A DNA stretch of 56,768 nucleotides from an uncultured Flavobacteriales bacterium (GCA_903860985.1 CAIOSO010000008.1:1-56768), one strand, 5' to 3'. Numbered from the stretch's first letter, positions 9,251 through 20,245 are shown. The notes: generated by a model from the sequence alone, not told the origin. Translations and numbers: made by a program.

Positions 9251-9258
9251 CAAAGTTA
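9251..9258 (-). promoter_or_regulatory. -7 promoter box of the desaturase gene
   Basis: On the minus strand this reads TAACTTTG, an exact TAnnTTTG, 17 bases before the ATG at 9233. Just upstream is a small palindrome (TAAAGT at 9263-9268, ACTTTA at 9273-9278) that could be an operator, since desaturase genes are often regulated. Confidence 0.55.
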
Positions 9259-9332
9259 ACGATAAAGTTTTTACTTTACCCGTAACAATTTTAGAGACAA
9301 AGTGTTTAGCGCACACTCCAATTACCCAGAAT

Positions 9333-11177
9333 TTAAATCAAACCCTGAAGTGAACAGAATTTATAATAGTGAGATTTTGCAGCAAGCAAACCTTCATGGC
9401 TGCCTTTTTCAACGATTTCACCCTTCGACAAAACAATGATTTCGTCTGCATTTTTGATGGTGCTTAAACGGTGCGCAATAACAAAAGAAGTTCTTCCTTG
9501 CATCAGTGTTTCCAATGCATCTTGTACGAGTTTTTCAGATTCTGTGTCTAAAGCCGAAGTTGCCTCATCAAGTATAAGTACAGCAGGATCTTTATACACC
9601 GCCCGGGCAATGTTCAATCGTTGTTTTTGTCCACCAGACAATTTGTTGCCTCGTTCGCCAATCACCGTTTCATAACCTTGTTCTAGCTCAGAAATAAACG
9701 AATGAGCATTCGCAACCTTTGCCGCATGTAACACTTTTTCCATGTTGGGATTGTCATCCCCAAAAGCAATATTTTCTCTAACGGTCACATTGAATAAAAT
9801 AGATTCTTGTGAAACGATACCGGTAATATCTCGTAAATCATGGATTTTAAGGTCGCGAAGGTCCTTCCCATCAATTAAAATTCGTCCTTCTGATACGTCA
9901 TAAAAACGAGAAAGTAAATCCATTAATGTTGATTTACCGCTTCCAGACTCGCCAACGATTGCCACCGCAGAACCCTTCTTTACTTCCCAACAAACATTTT
10001 TAAGCACCGGCTCCTGTTGGTATTTGAATCCAACACGGTCAAAAACGATAGAATCCTTCAATCCACTTAAAGAAAGCGCGTTTTCTTTCTCTAAGATTTT
10101 TTCATCGCTATGCAGTATTTCATTGATTCGATCTAATGAAACCTTCCCCTTGTTGATCACCGCAATCCCACTAGAAACAGCTTGAATCGGACGAAGTAAT
10201 TGCGAGAAAACAACAATGAACGTAATGAATAATTCTCCTGTTAATGCATGTCCACCATGATTCCCCTCAAGTATTTGTTTACCACCAAACCAAACCAAAC
10301 ACATCATAACACCGGCTCCTATTGTTTCATTTAGCAAGGAAGACACGTCTTTTTTACGAATGGTCTTCGTGGTTAATTTTTGGTGACGCAGATTCAGCCC
10401 CTGAAAGACACCGGACATAAAGTTGAGCGCATTAAAAGATTTAATAATTCTTACCCCACTCAAACTTTCGTCAAAAGAGGAGGTTAATAACCCAAGCTGT
10501 TCTTGTCCTTGCTTCGCTGTGCGCTTTAAACTTTTTCCAACCGTTGAAATGACAAAAGCGGAAATCGGCAACAAGAAAAACGACACAACCGTCAACTCAG
10601 CACTTATAAACATGAGGGTTCCAACATGTATCAATATGGATATAGGGTCCCTAAATACTAATTCTAAGGTACACACTACGGCGTTTTCTACCTCCCCGAC
10701 ATCATGGCCCATTCTGGTTAAAAGATCTCCTTTTCTTTCGTTTGCGTGGAAACCCAACGGGAGACGAATCGCTTTTTCATAAAGTAGGTTGCGAATGTCT
10801 CTCACCACTCTTGCTCTCAATTCGGATTGGAACCATACCGCAAAATACCGAGACACATTTTTAAAGAAAAAAGCCCCAAAAACCATTAAACAAACAGTGA
10901 TTAATGCGCGTTTTGGGTCAGAAACCACCATTTGATGCATTTCATAATTGTAAAGGTCTACCCAGTAAGACGGGAGTTTTCCCAGGCTCCCGGAATAATG
11001 CGGCTGAAGAACCGCTGTTTTTAACTCTTTCGAGCTAAAGATCAACTGTAAAAAGGGAATAAATAAAACAAGGGAGAGCAGATTAAAAAGCGTAAACAGT
11101 AAATTCCCGATGATGGTCAGTAAAGCCAATAAACGGTATTTAAAAGCAAAGCGAAAAATTTCCCTAAAGGTTCTCAT
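9333..11177 (-). CDS. ABC exporter, MsbA-like (fused membrane and ATPase domains)
   Basis: A 614-residue half-transporter expected to work as a homodimer and to flip or export lipids or other hydrophobic substrates. The N-terminal half has about six membrane helices. The ATPase half has Walker A GESGSGKST, signature LSGGQKQRL, Walker B AVLILDEATSALD and the H-loop IAHRLST. I chose the ATG at 11177: it gives the family's usual N-terminus and lies 4 bases below a TATCTTTG box, whereas a longer reading frame to 11303 runs through the divergent promoter. It diverges from the glycosyltransferase at 11266. An MsbA-type lipid A role is possible but not proven. Confidence 0.92.
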   Translation of the reverse strand: MRTFREIFRFAFKYRLLALLTIIGNLLFTLFNLLSLVLFIPFLQLIFSSKELKTAVLQPHYSGSLGKLPSYWVDLYNYEMHQMVVSDPKRALITVCLMVFGAFFFKNVSRYFAVWFQSELRARVVRDIRNLLYEKAIRLPLGFHANERKGDLLTRMGHDVGEVENAVVCTLELVFRDPISILIHVGTLMFISAELTVVSFFLLPISAFVISTVGKSLKRTAKQGQEQLGLLTSSFDESLSGVRIIKSFNALNFMSGVFQGLNLRHQKLTTKTIRKKDVSSLLNETIGAGVMMCLVWFGGKQILEGNHGGHALTGELFITFIVVFSQLLRPIQAVSSGIAVINKGKVSLDRINEILHSDEKILEKENALSLSGLKDSIVFDRVGFKYQQEPVLKNVCWEVKKGSAVAIVGESGSGKSTLMDLLSRFYDVSEGRILIDGKDLRDLKIHDLRDITGIVSQESILFNVTVRENIAFGDDNPNMEKVLHAAKVANAHSFISELEQGYETVIGERGNKLSGGQKQRLNIARAVYKDPAVLILDEATSALDTESEKLVQDALETLMQGRTSFVIAHRLSTIKNADEIIVLSKGEIVEKGSHEGLLAAKSHYYKFCSLQGLI

Positions 11178-11181
11178 AGAG

Positions 11182-11189
11182 CAAAGATA
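11182..11189 (-). promoter_or_regulatory. -7 promoter box of the MsbA-like gene
   Basis: The minus strand reads TATCTTTG, then 4 bases, then the ATG at 11177. A TTG lies 22 bases further upstream. The spacing implies a message that begins at or next to the start codon. Confidence 0.6.
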
Positions 11190-11241
11190 AGCAATCCTTT
11201 TTCTCCACGCGCAACAAGCCAATCTCCGGTAATAATTTGCG

Positions 11242-11249
11242 TACTTTTG
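11242..11249 (+). promoter_or_regulatory. -7 promoter box of the GT2 gene
   Basis: TACTTTTG, an exact TAnnTTTG, 16 bases before the ATG at 11266. Together with the box at 11182-11189 it makes this an 88-base divergent promoter region. Confidence 0.55.
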
Positions 11250-11265
11250 TTCTTCTAGCATACTT

Positions 11266-12234
11266 ATGAGCGAGCAGATAAAATTGAGTGTTTCGATTGT
11301 CATTCCAAATTATAATGGACAGCATTTATTGGTTGATACGATCACCTGCGCTTACAATGCCCTAGATACTAGCGGAATTATTGACTACGAAATAATCGTT
11401 TCAGACGATGCATCCACAGATGATTCTTTTCACCAAGTGACAAATGCTTTCCCAGAAATAGTCTATGTAAAAAACGAAGGAAACACAGGTTTTGCTGGAA
11501 ACATGAACCGGGGCATACGTCGAGCCACGAAGGAATTGGTTTGTTTTTTAAATTCGGATGTGCACTTAAGCGGCGGGTACTTCAGTTCACAACTGCCGCT
11601 TTTCCAAGACGAACAAACATTTGGAGTAATGGGTGCCATTTTCGATAAAGAAACAAATGAGCCTCAAGATGGAGCAAAAAGCCCACGAATCGGTTTGTTG
11701 AAAATAGAAAGCAATAAAAATATTATTTCTTCCACAGTGGTTCTTCCAACCTTATTCTTGTCAGGTGCAAACGCCTTAGTTCGAAGAAAAGAGCTACTGG
11801 AATTAGGTGGGTTTTGTGAATTGTTTAATCCCTACTATTCTGAAGATGTCGATCTTGGACTTCGAGCATGGCGAAATGGGTGGAGCTTGTATTTTCAGCC
11901 GATGGCAAAGTGTCATCACGCGCAGTCATCAACAATTAAAAAACTATCAACTAACAAGGTAAAAATCATTGCTAAGCGGAACAAACACTACCTACATTTT
12001 TTACATCTTCCGTCTGGTGTAAACCACTTATATCTTGTGAAAGCTTCCGTTAATTCATTTGTACAACTTCTACTTGGAAAGCCCCTGTATCTCCAAGCCC
12101 TGTTGTTGGTTTTTAAAGAGCTAAAGCCCTTACAACTCGAGCGAAAAAATAGACTACATCAATCGCTGAAAAAAAAAGCGCTAAGTATTTTTCAGGTGAA
12201 AGAAGCCATAGACGGCAAAGTTCCACTCAAATAA
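11266..12234 (+). CDS. Glycosyltransferase family 2
   Basis: A 322-residue GT-A fold glycosyltransferase. The nucleotide-sugar domain is clear: VSIVIPNYNG at the N-terminus, DDASTDDS (about residues 45-52), GNTGFAGNMNRGI, the metal-binding FLNSDVHL, and SEDVDLGLRAWRNGW (about residue 190 on), which holds the likely catalytic acid. There is no obvious membrane anchor. The substrate cannot be told from sequence; such enzymes build lipopolysaccharide O-chains, rhamnan-like polymers or glycolipids. The divergent MsbA-like exporter hints at a cell-envelope glycolipid, but this is only positional evidence. Confidence 0.9.
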   Translation: MSEQIKLSVSIVIPNYNGQHLLVDTITCAYNALDTSGIIDYEIIVSDDASTDDSFHQVTNAFPEIVYVKNEGNTGFAGNMNRGIRRATKELVCFLNSDVHLSGGYFSSQLPLFQDEQTFGVMGAIFDKETNEPQDGAKSPRIGLLKIESNKNIISSTVVLPTLFLSGANALVRRKELLELGGFCELFNPYYSEDVDLGLRAWRNGWSLYFQPMAKCHHAQSSTIKKLSTNKVKIIAKRNKHYLHFLHLPSGVNHLYLVKASVNSFVQLLLGKPLYLQALLLVFKELKPLQLERKNRLHQSLKKKALSIFQVKEAIDGKVPLK

Positions 12235-12255
12235 CGTAGTTCCTGCTTAATTTCA

Positions 12256-12263
12256 TAACTTTG
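12256..12263 (+). promoter_or_regulatory. -7 promoter box of rbfA
   Basis: TAACTTTG ends 4 bases before the rbfA ATG at 12268, so the transcript is likely leaderless. No good TTG lies 19-21 bases upstream. Confidence 0.55.
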
Positions 12264-12267
12264 GACC

Positions 12268-12606
12268 ATGAGTTCAATACGACAAAATAAAATCGAAGCT
12301 GTTATTCAAGCTGAATTATCTACCTTTTTTCAACGCAATGCAGCTGAAATCTGCTTGGGCTCAATGGTTACGGTTACCGTGGTAAGAGTCACATCAGACC
12401 TATCATTAGCTCGTTGCTTCCTAAGTGTTTTTGCCGGTCCAGATAAAAATGTGGTGTTGGAAAACATTCGCGCTAATCAAGGAAAAATTAGGCGAGAAGT
12501 TGGAAATCGCTTGAAAAACCTTCGTAAAATTCCAGATTTGGTTTTTCATATAGATGATTCGTTGGATTACGCCATGAAAATCGATGAGTTACTGAAAAAG
12601 AAGTGA
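12268..12606 (+). CDS. rbfA: Ribosome-binding factor A
   Basis: A 112-residue single KH-like domain protein that binds the 30S subunit and assists late 16S rRNA processing and cold adaptation. Family marks are the N-terminal R-Q-N-K-I-E-A-V-I-Q helix, VTVTVVRVTSDLSLARCFLSV in the middle, and the C-terminal LRKIPDLVFHIDDSLDYA. Length is normal. Its TGA overlaps the GTG start of the permease gene that follows, so translation is coupled. The rbfA-permease pairing is frequent in Bacteroidota. Confidence 0.95.
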   Translation: MSSIRQNKIEAVIQAELSTFFQRNAAEICLGSMVTVTVVRVTSDLSLARCFLSVFAGPDKNVVLENIRANQGKIRREVGNRLKNLRKIPDLVFHIDDSLDYAMKIDELLKKK

Positions 12607-13808
12607 TCAACACGCCATTATACATAGCAAAAAGATATTTATGGTCGAAAGGAAAGCGAAACATCGTGACCTTAATCAGTCGAATATCTCTTTTTGGTGT
12701 ATTAATTATCACGGCGGCTCTTGTTGTGTTATTGTCCGCATTTAACGGGATAGAGAAAATGATCGAACAACTGTACAGTGAGTTCGACCCCCCGATTACC
12801 ATTCAACATGTGCAGCGAAAGACATTTTTCGAAAACGAAATCGACCTGCGCCGCTTTAAAGCCATTCCCGGAATAAAGAATGTTTCTCGACAAGTCGAGG
12901 AAGTCATCGTTCTTAGGCACGAGCAAAAGTGGATAAACGCGAAACTTTATGGCGTGGAAAAATCTTTTCTATCCGATTGCCATATCAAAAAACACTTGTT
13001 AGGTGGAATCGGACAAAACACGTTTTCTGATGGGCGCTTTGCGTTCGTGGGAGCGGAATTAATGCAAAACCTAAAAATACGTATTGGCTCAGAAACCGCG
13101 GATGAGTTACTCATTTATGCACCAAAACGCAACGTTAAAATACGCTTAGGCAAAGCCCCCTTCCATTCTGAAAGACTACCAATTGATGGCGCGGTCAATT
13201 TTAACCAAGAAGTAAATGCCACTGCGCTTATGTGGGATTTTGAATCAGCATCGAACTTATTGGGTTATGATCGAGAAATAAGCAAATTATACCTTACACT
13301 GAAACCAGGCTACGATGCGCAAGAAGTTAAAGCGAAAATCCAACAAGCCATAGGGAAAACCCAATTCTCGGTCCGAACCAATTTAGAAAAAAACGAGTTG
13401 ATTTTTAGAACCAGTAAATCAGAGCGACTCGTTGTTTTTATCATCCTATTATTTGTTTTCATTCTTGCCGCATTTAATCTCGTTGCATCATTAACAATGT
13501 TATATGTAGAGAAAAAAGACAGCGTGAAACTATTAAGCGCGATCGGCATGACTAAAAACGACTTATTTCGCATCTTTTTTTACGAAGGATTATTGATTTC
13601 AGGAGTCGGAATTTTCTTTGGTTTGATGGTAGGTTACCTTGTTTGTATTCTTCAGTTGAAAAGCGAAATACTCATTATACCCGGAGCCAATATTCCCTTT
13701 CCAATTGTTTGTTCTTTAACCGATTTTATCTTGATTTTGTCCTCGGTTTCAGCCCTTAGCTTCCTTTTTTCTTATTTCCCTGTCCGGCTTATCGTTAAAA
13801 GCGCATAA
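12603..13808 (+). CDS. LolC/LolE-type ABC transporter permease
   Basis: A 401-residue MacB/FtsX-fold permease. One membrane helix is near residues 27-48. A large periplasmic domain runs to about 275, followed by three helices near 277-300, 325-350 and 370-392. This four-helix layout belongs to lipoprotein-releasing (Lol) and related mechanotransmission complexes. The start is a GTG that overlaps the rbfA stop (GTGA at 12603-12606). No ATPase (LolD) gene is adjacent, so its partner is elsewhere. Lipoprotein sorting to the outer membrane is the best guess. Confidence 0.87.
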   Translation: MINTPLYIAKRYLWSKGKRNIVTLISRISLFGVLIITAALVVLLSAFNGIEKMIEQLYSEFDPPITIQHVQRKTFFENEIDLRRFKAIPGIKNVSRQVEEVIVLRHEQKWINAKLYGVEKSFLSDCHIKKHLLGGIGQNTFSDGRFAFVGAELMQNLKIRIGSETADELLIYAPKRNVKIRLGKAPFHSERLPIDGAVNFNQEVNATALMWDFESASNLLGYDREISKLYLTLKPGYDAQEVKAKIQQAIGKTQFSVRTNLEKNELIFRTSKSERLVVFIILLFVFILAAFNLVASLTMLYVEKKDSVKLLSAIGMTKNDLFRIFFYEGLLISGVGIFFGLMVGYLVCILQLKSEILIIPGANIPFPIVCSLTDFILILSSVSALSFLFSYFPVRLIVKSA

Positions 13809-15383
<1,575 letters not shown>

Positions 15384-15395
15384 TATCCTTTAGAT

Positions 15396-15674
15396 ATGAA
15401 ATTACAAATTATCACTCCAGAAACAAGTCTTTTTAAAGGAGATGCGTCTAGTGTTACACTTCCAGGATTAGATGGTGTGTTTCAAGTGTTGAATAATCAC
15501 GCGCCGATCATTTCTTCATTGAAAAGCGGAGAGGTCATTTTCGATTTAAATGGAAATGAATCTCAGGCAGAAATGAGTAGTCTAGTGAATCAAACTGGAT
15601 CAAAATGGAGCGTATTCATTAAAGGCGGAGTAGCAGAATTAAATAATAATCGTTTGATTATTCTCGCAGAATAA
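15396..15674 (+). CDS. atpC: F1F0 ATP synthase subunit epsilon (short form)
   Basis: A 92-residue epsilon subunit containing only the N-terminal beta-sandwich (MKLQIITPETSLFKGD, GVFQVLNNHAPIISSLKSG). The C-terminal helical hairpin that inhibits ATP hydrolysis in longer epsilon subunits is absent. Short forms are usual in Bacteroidota, so I do not read this as a truncation. It forms an operon with atpD and is followed by a hairpin terminator. Confidence 0.95.
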   Translation: MKLQIITPETSLFKGDASSVTLPGLDGVFQVLNNHAPIISSLKSGEVIFDLNGNESQAEMSSLVNQTGSKWSVFIKGGVAELNNNRLIILAE

Positions 15675-15694
15675 TTGGCGTAAATCAGTTTGAT

Positions 15695-15727
15695 AAAGGG
15701 ATGTGGTTAACCAGTCCCTTTTTTTTT
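15695..15727 (+). terminator. Rho-independent terminator of atpDC
   Basis: AAAGGGA at 15695-15701 pairs with TCCCTTT at 15715-15721. The loop contains the self-complementary TGGTTAACCA. A run of T follows to 15727. Confidence 0.8.
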
Positions 15728-15791
15728 GAGAAATAGTTTGTGCGTTTTTGCATACAGAACACAAGATTCTTTGATTACCTTCGTTAAGAAC

Positions 15792-16550
15792 ATGAACATG
15801 ACGAATTTATTGACCCAATTAGAACAAACAAACATCCCTAAGCATGTTGCTTTCATTATGGATGGCAATGGTCGTTGGGCAAAAAATCAAGGACAACATC
15901 GTTTGTTTGGACACGCCGAAGGTGTTTTATCGGTGAAAGAAATCATTAAAACAGCTAGAGAAATAGGCGTTCAGTACTTAACCATGTATGCTTTTTCAAC
16001 CGAAAACTGGAACCGTCCAGCTGAAGAGGTTGCCGGATTAATGGACTTGCTTGTCCAGGCAATTACGAATGAAACAGACGAAATGCATGAAAATGGCGTC
16101 CGTCTAATGACCATTGGCGACATTACCGCGCTCCCAGAATCTTGCGTAAAGTCCCTAAATGACGCGGCCGAAAAAACACTAGAAAACACGAATCTAACCT
16201 TAGTTTTAGCACTAAACTATAGCGCCCGCTCTGAAATAACGAACGCCTGCCGAAGTTTGGCCGCCGAAGTTCAAAAGGGAATCATTTCCACTAGTCAAAT
16301 CTCCGAGGATTTAATCACTGAAAAATTAAATACCTCAGGAATACCTGATCCGGAATTATTGATTCGCACGAGTGGAGAATGTCGCATTAGTAACTTTTTG
16401 CTTTGGCAATTGTCTTATACAGAACTATACTTTACGCCTGTTCATTGGCCTGATTTTCGAAAAGACGAATTTTTGAAAGCGATCATTGCTTATCAACAAA
16501 GAGAAAGAAGATTTGGAAAGACCTCTGAACAATTAAATGACACGAAATGA
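15792..16550 (+). CDS. uppS: Isoprenyl transferase (undecaprenyl diphosphate synthase)
   Basis: A cis-prenyltransferase that extends farnesyl diphosphate with isopentenyl diphosphate to make the C55 carrier for cell-wall and O-antigen synthesis. The N-terminal active-site block FIMDGNGRWAKNQG (catalytic Asp) and the C-terminal LLIRTSGECRISNFL and YTELYF motifs are complete. The ATG at 15792 gives 252 residues (15798 is equally possible). The frame is open to 15726, but that would overlap the atpC terminator. Its TGA overlaps the bamA ATG (16547-16550), so it heads an envelope-biogenesis operon. Confidence 0.95.
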   Translation: MNMTNLLTQLEQTNIPKHVAFIMDGNGRWAKNQGQHRLFGHAEGVLSVKEIIKTAREIGVQYLTMYAFSTENWNRPAEEVAGLMDLLVQAITNETDEMHENGVRLMTIGDITALPESCVKSLNDAAEKTLENTNLTLVLALNYSARSEITNACRSLAAEVQKGIISTSQISEDLITEKLNTSGIPDPELLIRTSGECRISNFLLWQLSYTELYFTPVHWPDFRKDEFLKAIIAYQQRERRFGKTSEQLNDTK

Positions 16551-19102
16551 GATACGTCGTTATATTTTTACTTTTTTCGTTTATGGCATATGGGCAAAAT
16601 GGCCCAACCACTCTAGGAGGCCTAGATTTTGATTATGCATCTCCGAAAGAATATGAAATAGGCCCAATTCGGGTAATTGGAGCAGATAACTACGATCACC
16701 AAGGAATAAAAATGATTGCCGGACTACGTCAAGGACAAATGATCACCTTGCCAAGTCAGCAAATCAATAAAGCGATCCAAAATTTGTGGAGCGAAGGACT
16801 TTTTTCCAACATTTCCATTTATGCAGAAAAAGAACTTGCAGGGGTAATTTACCTAGTCATCGAACTTTCTCCACGTCCTAAATTGTCTAAGTTTAAATTT
16901 GACGGAATCACAAAGCGCGAAGCCGACAAAGTAAGGGAGGAAATATCCCTTTATGCCGGGAAAACAATTACTGAAAACCTCATTTTTCAAACCAAAAGTA
17001 AAATCAGAGGGTATTTTCGTGAAAAAGGGTTTTATCATGCCAACGTGAGCATAGCGCGTACAAAAGACACACTCATTAATGATTCAGAAATTTTCGCCAT
17101 TACCATCGACAAAGGACCCAAGATAGGAATCAAGGAAATCGAGATTATTGGAAGTACGCAAGTTCCTTTGTGGAAGTTGAAAATGGCGATGAAGGACACG
17201 AAACAAAAAGGAGTACTTCGTGTTTTTAAACGATCAAAATTTACGGAATCAAGTTATCAAACAGATAAAACGGCCTTAATGGCAAAATTCAATAAAGTTG
17301 GACTGCGTGATGCGCAAATAATCCACGATACCGTTTATCTTTTGGACGACAAAAATTTAAAAATTCAAATTCAGATTAATGAAGGCGAAAAGTATTATTT
17401 TGGTGAAGTTGAATGGATTGGCAACACGAAATACCGCTCGAGTTTTTTAGATACTGTTTTAGGGATTCATAAAGGTGATTTATACAACAAAGATCTTTTT
17501 ACGCAACGACTTTTTGGTGGCCCAGATGGACGCGACGTCTCCGCTTTGTATATGAACAAAGGCTATTTGTTTTTTCAAGTAATTCCTGTTGAAACAAACG
17601 TGACAAACAATCACATCAATCACCAAATTCGAATCATCGAAGGTAAAATCGCTACCAATGGAACAATTACCATTCGGGGAAACACCAAAACGAACGACCA
17701 CGTAATCTTACGTGAAGTTAGGACAAAACCAGGGGATGTGTTTAACAAGGAAGACATCATGAGGACGCAGCGTGAATTATCTCAATTGGGCTTTTTCAAT
17801 GATCAAGGATTCCAAGTGAATCCGATGCCAAATCCAGCGAAAGGAACGGTGGACATTGAGTATGTCGTAGAGGAAAAGTCAAGCGATCAAATTGAACTGT
17901 CTGGTGGATATGGTGGTGCAGGACCATCAACTCCCGGACGAATTATCGGAACGGTTGGATTGTCATTTAATAATTTTTCGACCAAAAATTTCTTTAAGAA
18001 AGAAGCTTGGTCACCGCTGCCAGGTGGTGATGGCCAACGATTATCCATTCGTGCACAGTCAAATGGACGTTATTACCAAGGTTATAACTTTTCCTTCACC
18101 GAACCATGGTTAGGTGGAAAGAAACCAAATTCTTTGTCCTTCTGGATAAACAGGACAGCGTTGTCTACTACCGGTTTTTTACGATCTGATCCTAAATATA
18201 CAGGGCTTTCCATCACCGGAACCGGAGTAGGTCTTGGTCGCCGTAAAAAATGGCCGGATGATTATTTCACCGCTTATTATGAATTGAGCTACCAGTACTA
18301 TGATGTGATGAAAGACACACGCTTCCCGCTCTTTAATGAGGGATATGCGAACGATATCGCATTGAAATATGTCCTTCAAAGAAGCTCGGTTAGTGCGCCA
18401 ATTTACCCACAAAGCGGTTCCAATTTTACCCTTACTGCGAAAGCGACATTGCCTTATTCTTACTTCAGAGATGATGCAGACTACGCATCTATGACAGACC
18501 GAGAGCGTTACCTATTTCTTGAATATTACCGCTTTAAGTTTACAGGCGAATGGTTCCTGCCATTAACTGCAGATAAAAAACTCGTCCTTATGCCACGCTT
18601 TGGATTTGGTTACATTGGAATGTACAACAAAGCAAAAGGACTAACGCCTTTCGACCGTTATTCTATGGGAGGAAGTGGTTTATCAGGAGTGAACCAACTT
18701 GGTGGACGTGAAATTATTGCACTTCGAGGGTATGATGATCAAAGTATTTCGGCAAATGGAGGAGATCCAATTATTGCAAAATATACCCTGGAACTTCGCT
18801 ACCCAATTTCCTTAAATCCACAAGCGACATTCTATGCTTTAACCTTCCTAGAAGCGGGAAATACATACCCAACATTTGACAAATTCAACCCCTTTAATGT
18901 TAAGCGTTCTGCGGGAGTGGGTATTCGTGTCTTTTTGCCTATGTTCGGTATGCTAGGGCTAGATTATGGCTTTGGCTTCGATAAATTAGACAGTTGGTCA
19001 AACGCAGCGGGATCAAAATCTGGTTCAGACGCTTCCATCATGAGTAAAGGATTTTACCCAAAACTGAGCTTTACCATAGGAATGAACCTTGGGGAATTAT
19101 AA
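16547..19102 (+). CDS. bamA: Outer membrane protein assembly factor BamA
   Basis: An 851-residue Omp85 protein, the core of the machine that folds beta-barrels into the outer membrane. It has a signal peptide (MRYVVIFLLFSFMAYGQ). Tandem POTRA domains fill about residues 35-450, with repeated patterns such as GAxNYDHQGIKMIAGLRQGQ and GNTKTNDHVILREVRTKPGD. A C-terminal 16-strand barrel follows, including a G-G-S-G-L-S-G segment near residue 705 and GLDYGFGFDKL near the end. It overlaps uppS by 4 bases and is followed by two skp-like chaperone genes, the classic bamA-skp order. Confidence 0.96.
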   Translation: MRYVVIFLLFSFMAYGQNGPTTLGGLDFDYASPKEYEIGPIRVIGADNYDHQGIKMIAGLRQGQMITLPSQQINKAIQNLWSEGLFSNISIYAEKELAGVIYLVIELSPRPKLSKFKFDGITKREADKVREEISLYAGKTITENLIFQTKSKIRGYFREKGFYHANVSIARTKDTLINDSEIFAITIDKGPKIGIKEIEIIGSTQVPLWKLKMAMKDTKQKGVLRVFKRSKFTESSYQTDKTALMAKFNKVGLRDAQIIHDTVYLLDDKNLKIQIQINEGEKYYFGEVEWIGNTKYRSSFLDTVLGIHKGDLYNKDLFTQRLFGGPDGRDVSALYMNKGYLFFQVIPVETNVTNNHINHQIRIIEGKIATNGTITIRGNTKTNDHVILREVRTKPGDVFNKEDIMRTQRELSQLGFFNDQGFQVNPMPNPAKGTVDIEYVVEEKSSDQIELSGGYGGAGPSTPGRIIGTVGLSFNNFSTKNFFKKEAWSPLPGGDGQRLSIRAQSNGRYYQGYNFSFTEPWLGGKKPNSLSFWINRTALSTTGFLRSDPKYTGLSITGTGVGLGRRKKWPDDYFTAYYELSYQYYDVMKDTRFPLFNEGYANDIALKYVLQRSSVSAPIYPQSGSNFTLTAKATLPYSYFRDDADYASMTDRERYLFLEYYRFKFTGEWFLPLTADKKLVLMPRFGFGYIGMYNKAKGLTPFDRYSMGGSGLSGVNQLGGREIIALRGYDDQSISANGGDPIIAKYTLELRYPISLNPQATFYALTFLEAGNTYPTFDKFNPFNVKRSAGVGIRVFLPMFGMLGLDYGFGFDKLDSWSNAAGSKSGSDASIMSKGFYPKLSFTIGMNLGEL

Positions 19103-19153
19103 AATATTACAATAATTGTTTAACTTCGCCGTTCTTTAGAAACAATTTTTTAT

Positions 19154-19666
19154 ATGTCAAAGTATTGTTTTCTTTTCATCTTGTTTTTTGGCATGCGATT
19201 TGCCAATGCGCAATCGTATGCGTTTATTGATTCTGATTACATCTTGAAAAATGTGCCGGAATACGTAGAAGCAAAAGAACGCCTCGATAAAATGGCTGAG
19301 CGTTGGACCAAGGAAATTGAAGAGCGTTACGAGGTGATTAAAACGAAAAAGTCAAGTTTTGACCGCGAAGAAGTACTTCTTCCAAAAGAGGAAAAAGAAA
19401 AACGCAAAAGTGAAATTGAAAAATTAGAGAAAGATGTCATCGATTTGCAAACACAGCATTTTGGTTCGGAAGGCGACTATTTTCAAAAACGACAAGAATT
19501 AGTAAAGCCTATTCAAGATAGGGTCTTTACAGCAATGAAAAAAGTGGCAAAGAGAGAAGGATATTCCTTCGTTTTTGATAAAGCAAATCAAAGTAATTTG
19601 GTTTATGCAGAGAAGGAATTCGACATGAGCGATTCTGTTCTTGAAGAAATGGGTATAACAAAGTAA
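19154..19666 (+). CDS. OmpH/Skp family periplasmic chaperone (copy 1)
   Basis: A 170-residue protein with a signal peptide (cleavage likely after F-A-N-A-Q) and the Skp/OmpH layout: a short strand YAFIDSDYILKNVP, a long charged coiled coil (about residues 40-130) and closing strands (YSFVFDKAN). Skp trimers hold unfolded outer-membrane proteins on their way to BamA. It sits 51 bases after bamA and 12 bases before a paralogue. The two copies are clearly diverged and not a recent duplication. Confidence 0.9.
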   Translation: MSKYCFLFILFFGMRFANAQSYAFIDSDYILKNVPEYVEAKERLDKMAERWTKEIEERYEVIKTKKSSFDREEVLLPKEEKEKRKSEIEKLEKDVIDLQTQHFGSEGDYFQKRQELVKPIQDRVFTAMKKVAKREGYSFVFDKANQSNLVYAEKEFDMSDSVLEEMGITK

Positions 19667-19678
19667 CACACATAAAGA

Positions 19679-20194
19679 ATGAAAAATTTATTATTAGGAT
19701 TGGTTTTATTTATTGGATTTGGAGCAGCAGCTCAATCGAAAGTAGCACACGTGGATTCACAAAAATTATTGGACACAATGCCTTCTCGCAAAGCAGCAAT
19801 TGCACAGTTGGATCAAATTCAGAAATCCGGAGTAACGGAGCTGGAAGAAATGCAAAAAGCATTTGAATCTGCGTATAAAATTTTCATGGAGAAAGGAAAC
19901 GACATGCCTCCTATGATTAAGGAGAACGAGCAAAACAAATTAATGCGCATGCAACAAAACCTGGAAACACGTCAAACAGAATTAGAACAAGAATTGAAAA
20001 CGTATAGCGAGCAATTAAACCAACCGATTTTAGAACGTGTTCAAAAAGCAATTGAGCTAGTTTCAGAGCGCAAAAAATTGAACTATGTTTTGGATCAATC
20101 GTCTATGACAATGTATTACAAAGGGGGGATGGATATTACAAATGAAGTAATTACTGAATTGTTGATTTTAGACGCAGCGGCAACTAAAAAATAA
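19679..20194 (+). CDS. OmpH/Skp family periplasmic chaperone (copy 2)
   Basis: A 171-residue Skp-like protein with a signal peptide (LLLGLVLFIGFGAAAQ). It has the family start (KVAHVDSQKLLDTMPSRKA), a Glu/Gln/Lys-rich coiled coil, and the closing KLNYVLDQSSMTMYYKGG. It lacks the acidic RWTKEIEERYE region of copy 1, so the two may hold different clients or form mixed trimers; that is inference. It is the last gene of the uppS-bamA-skp-skp operon. Confidence 0.9.
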   Translation: MKNLLLGLVLFIGFGAAAQSKVAHVDSQKLLDTMPSRKAAIAQLDQIQKSGVTELEEMQKAFESAYKIFMEKGNDMPPMIKENEQNKLMRMQQNLETRQTELEQELKTYSEQLNQPILERVQKAIELVSERKKLNYVLDQSSMTMYYKGGMDITNEVITELLILDAAATKK

Positions 20195-20213
20195 GCAGTA
20201 TAAATATTATACG

Positions 20214-20242
20214 AAAAGGCAATCCATGTGATTGCCTTTTTT
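20214..20242 (+). terminator. Rho-independent terminator of the bamA-skp operon
   Basis: AAAAGGCAATC (20214-20224), a 5-base loop CATGT, and GATTGCCTTTT (20230-20240): a perfect 11-bp stem with a T-rich 3' side. The murI promoter box begins 4 bases after it. Confidence 0.9.
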
Positions 20243-20245
20243 GTT

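Noticed and set aside
15393-15674. atpC as a truncated gene
   Set aside because: The short form lacks only the C-terminal helical hairpin, has a clean stop and terminator, and short epsilon subunits are normal in Bacteroidota.
19100-19122. ATTACAATAATTGT-like sequence after bamA as another PUL operator
   Set aside because: The half-sites are in the opposite order and the 7-base spacer is missing; the neighbouring genes are unrelated to sugar use.
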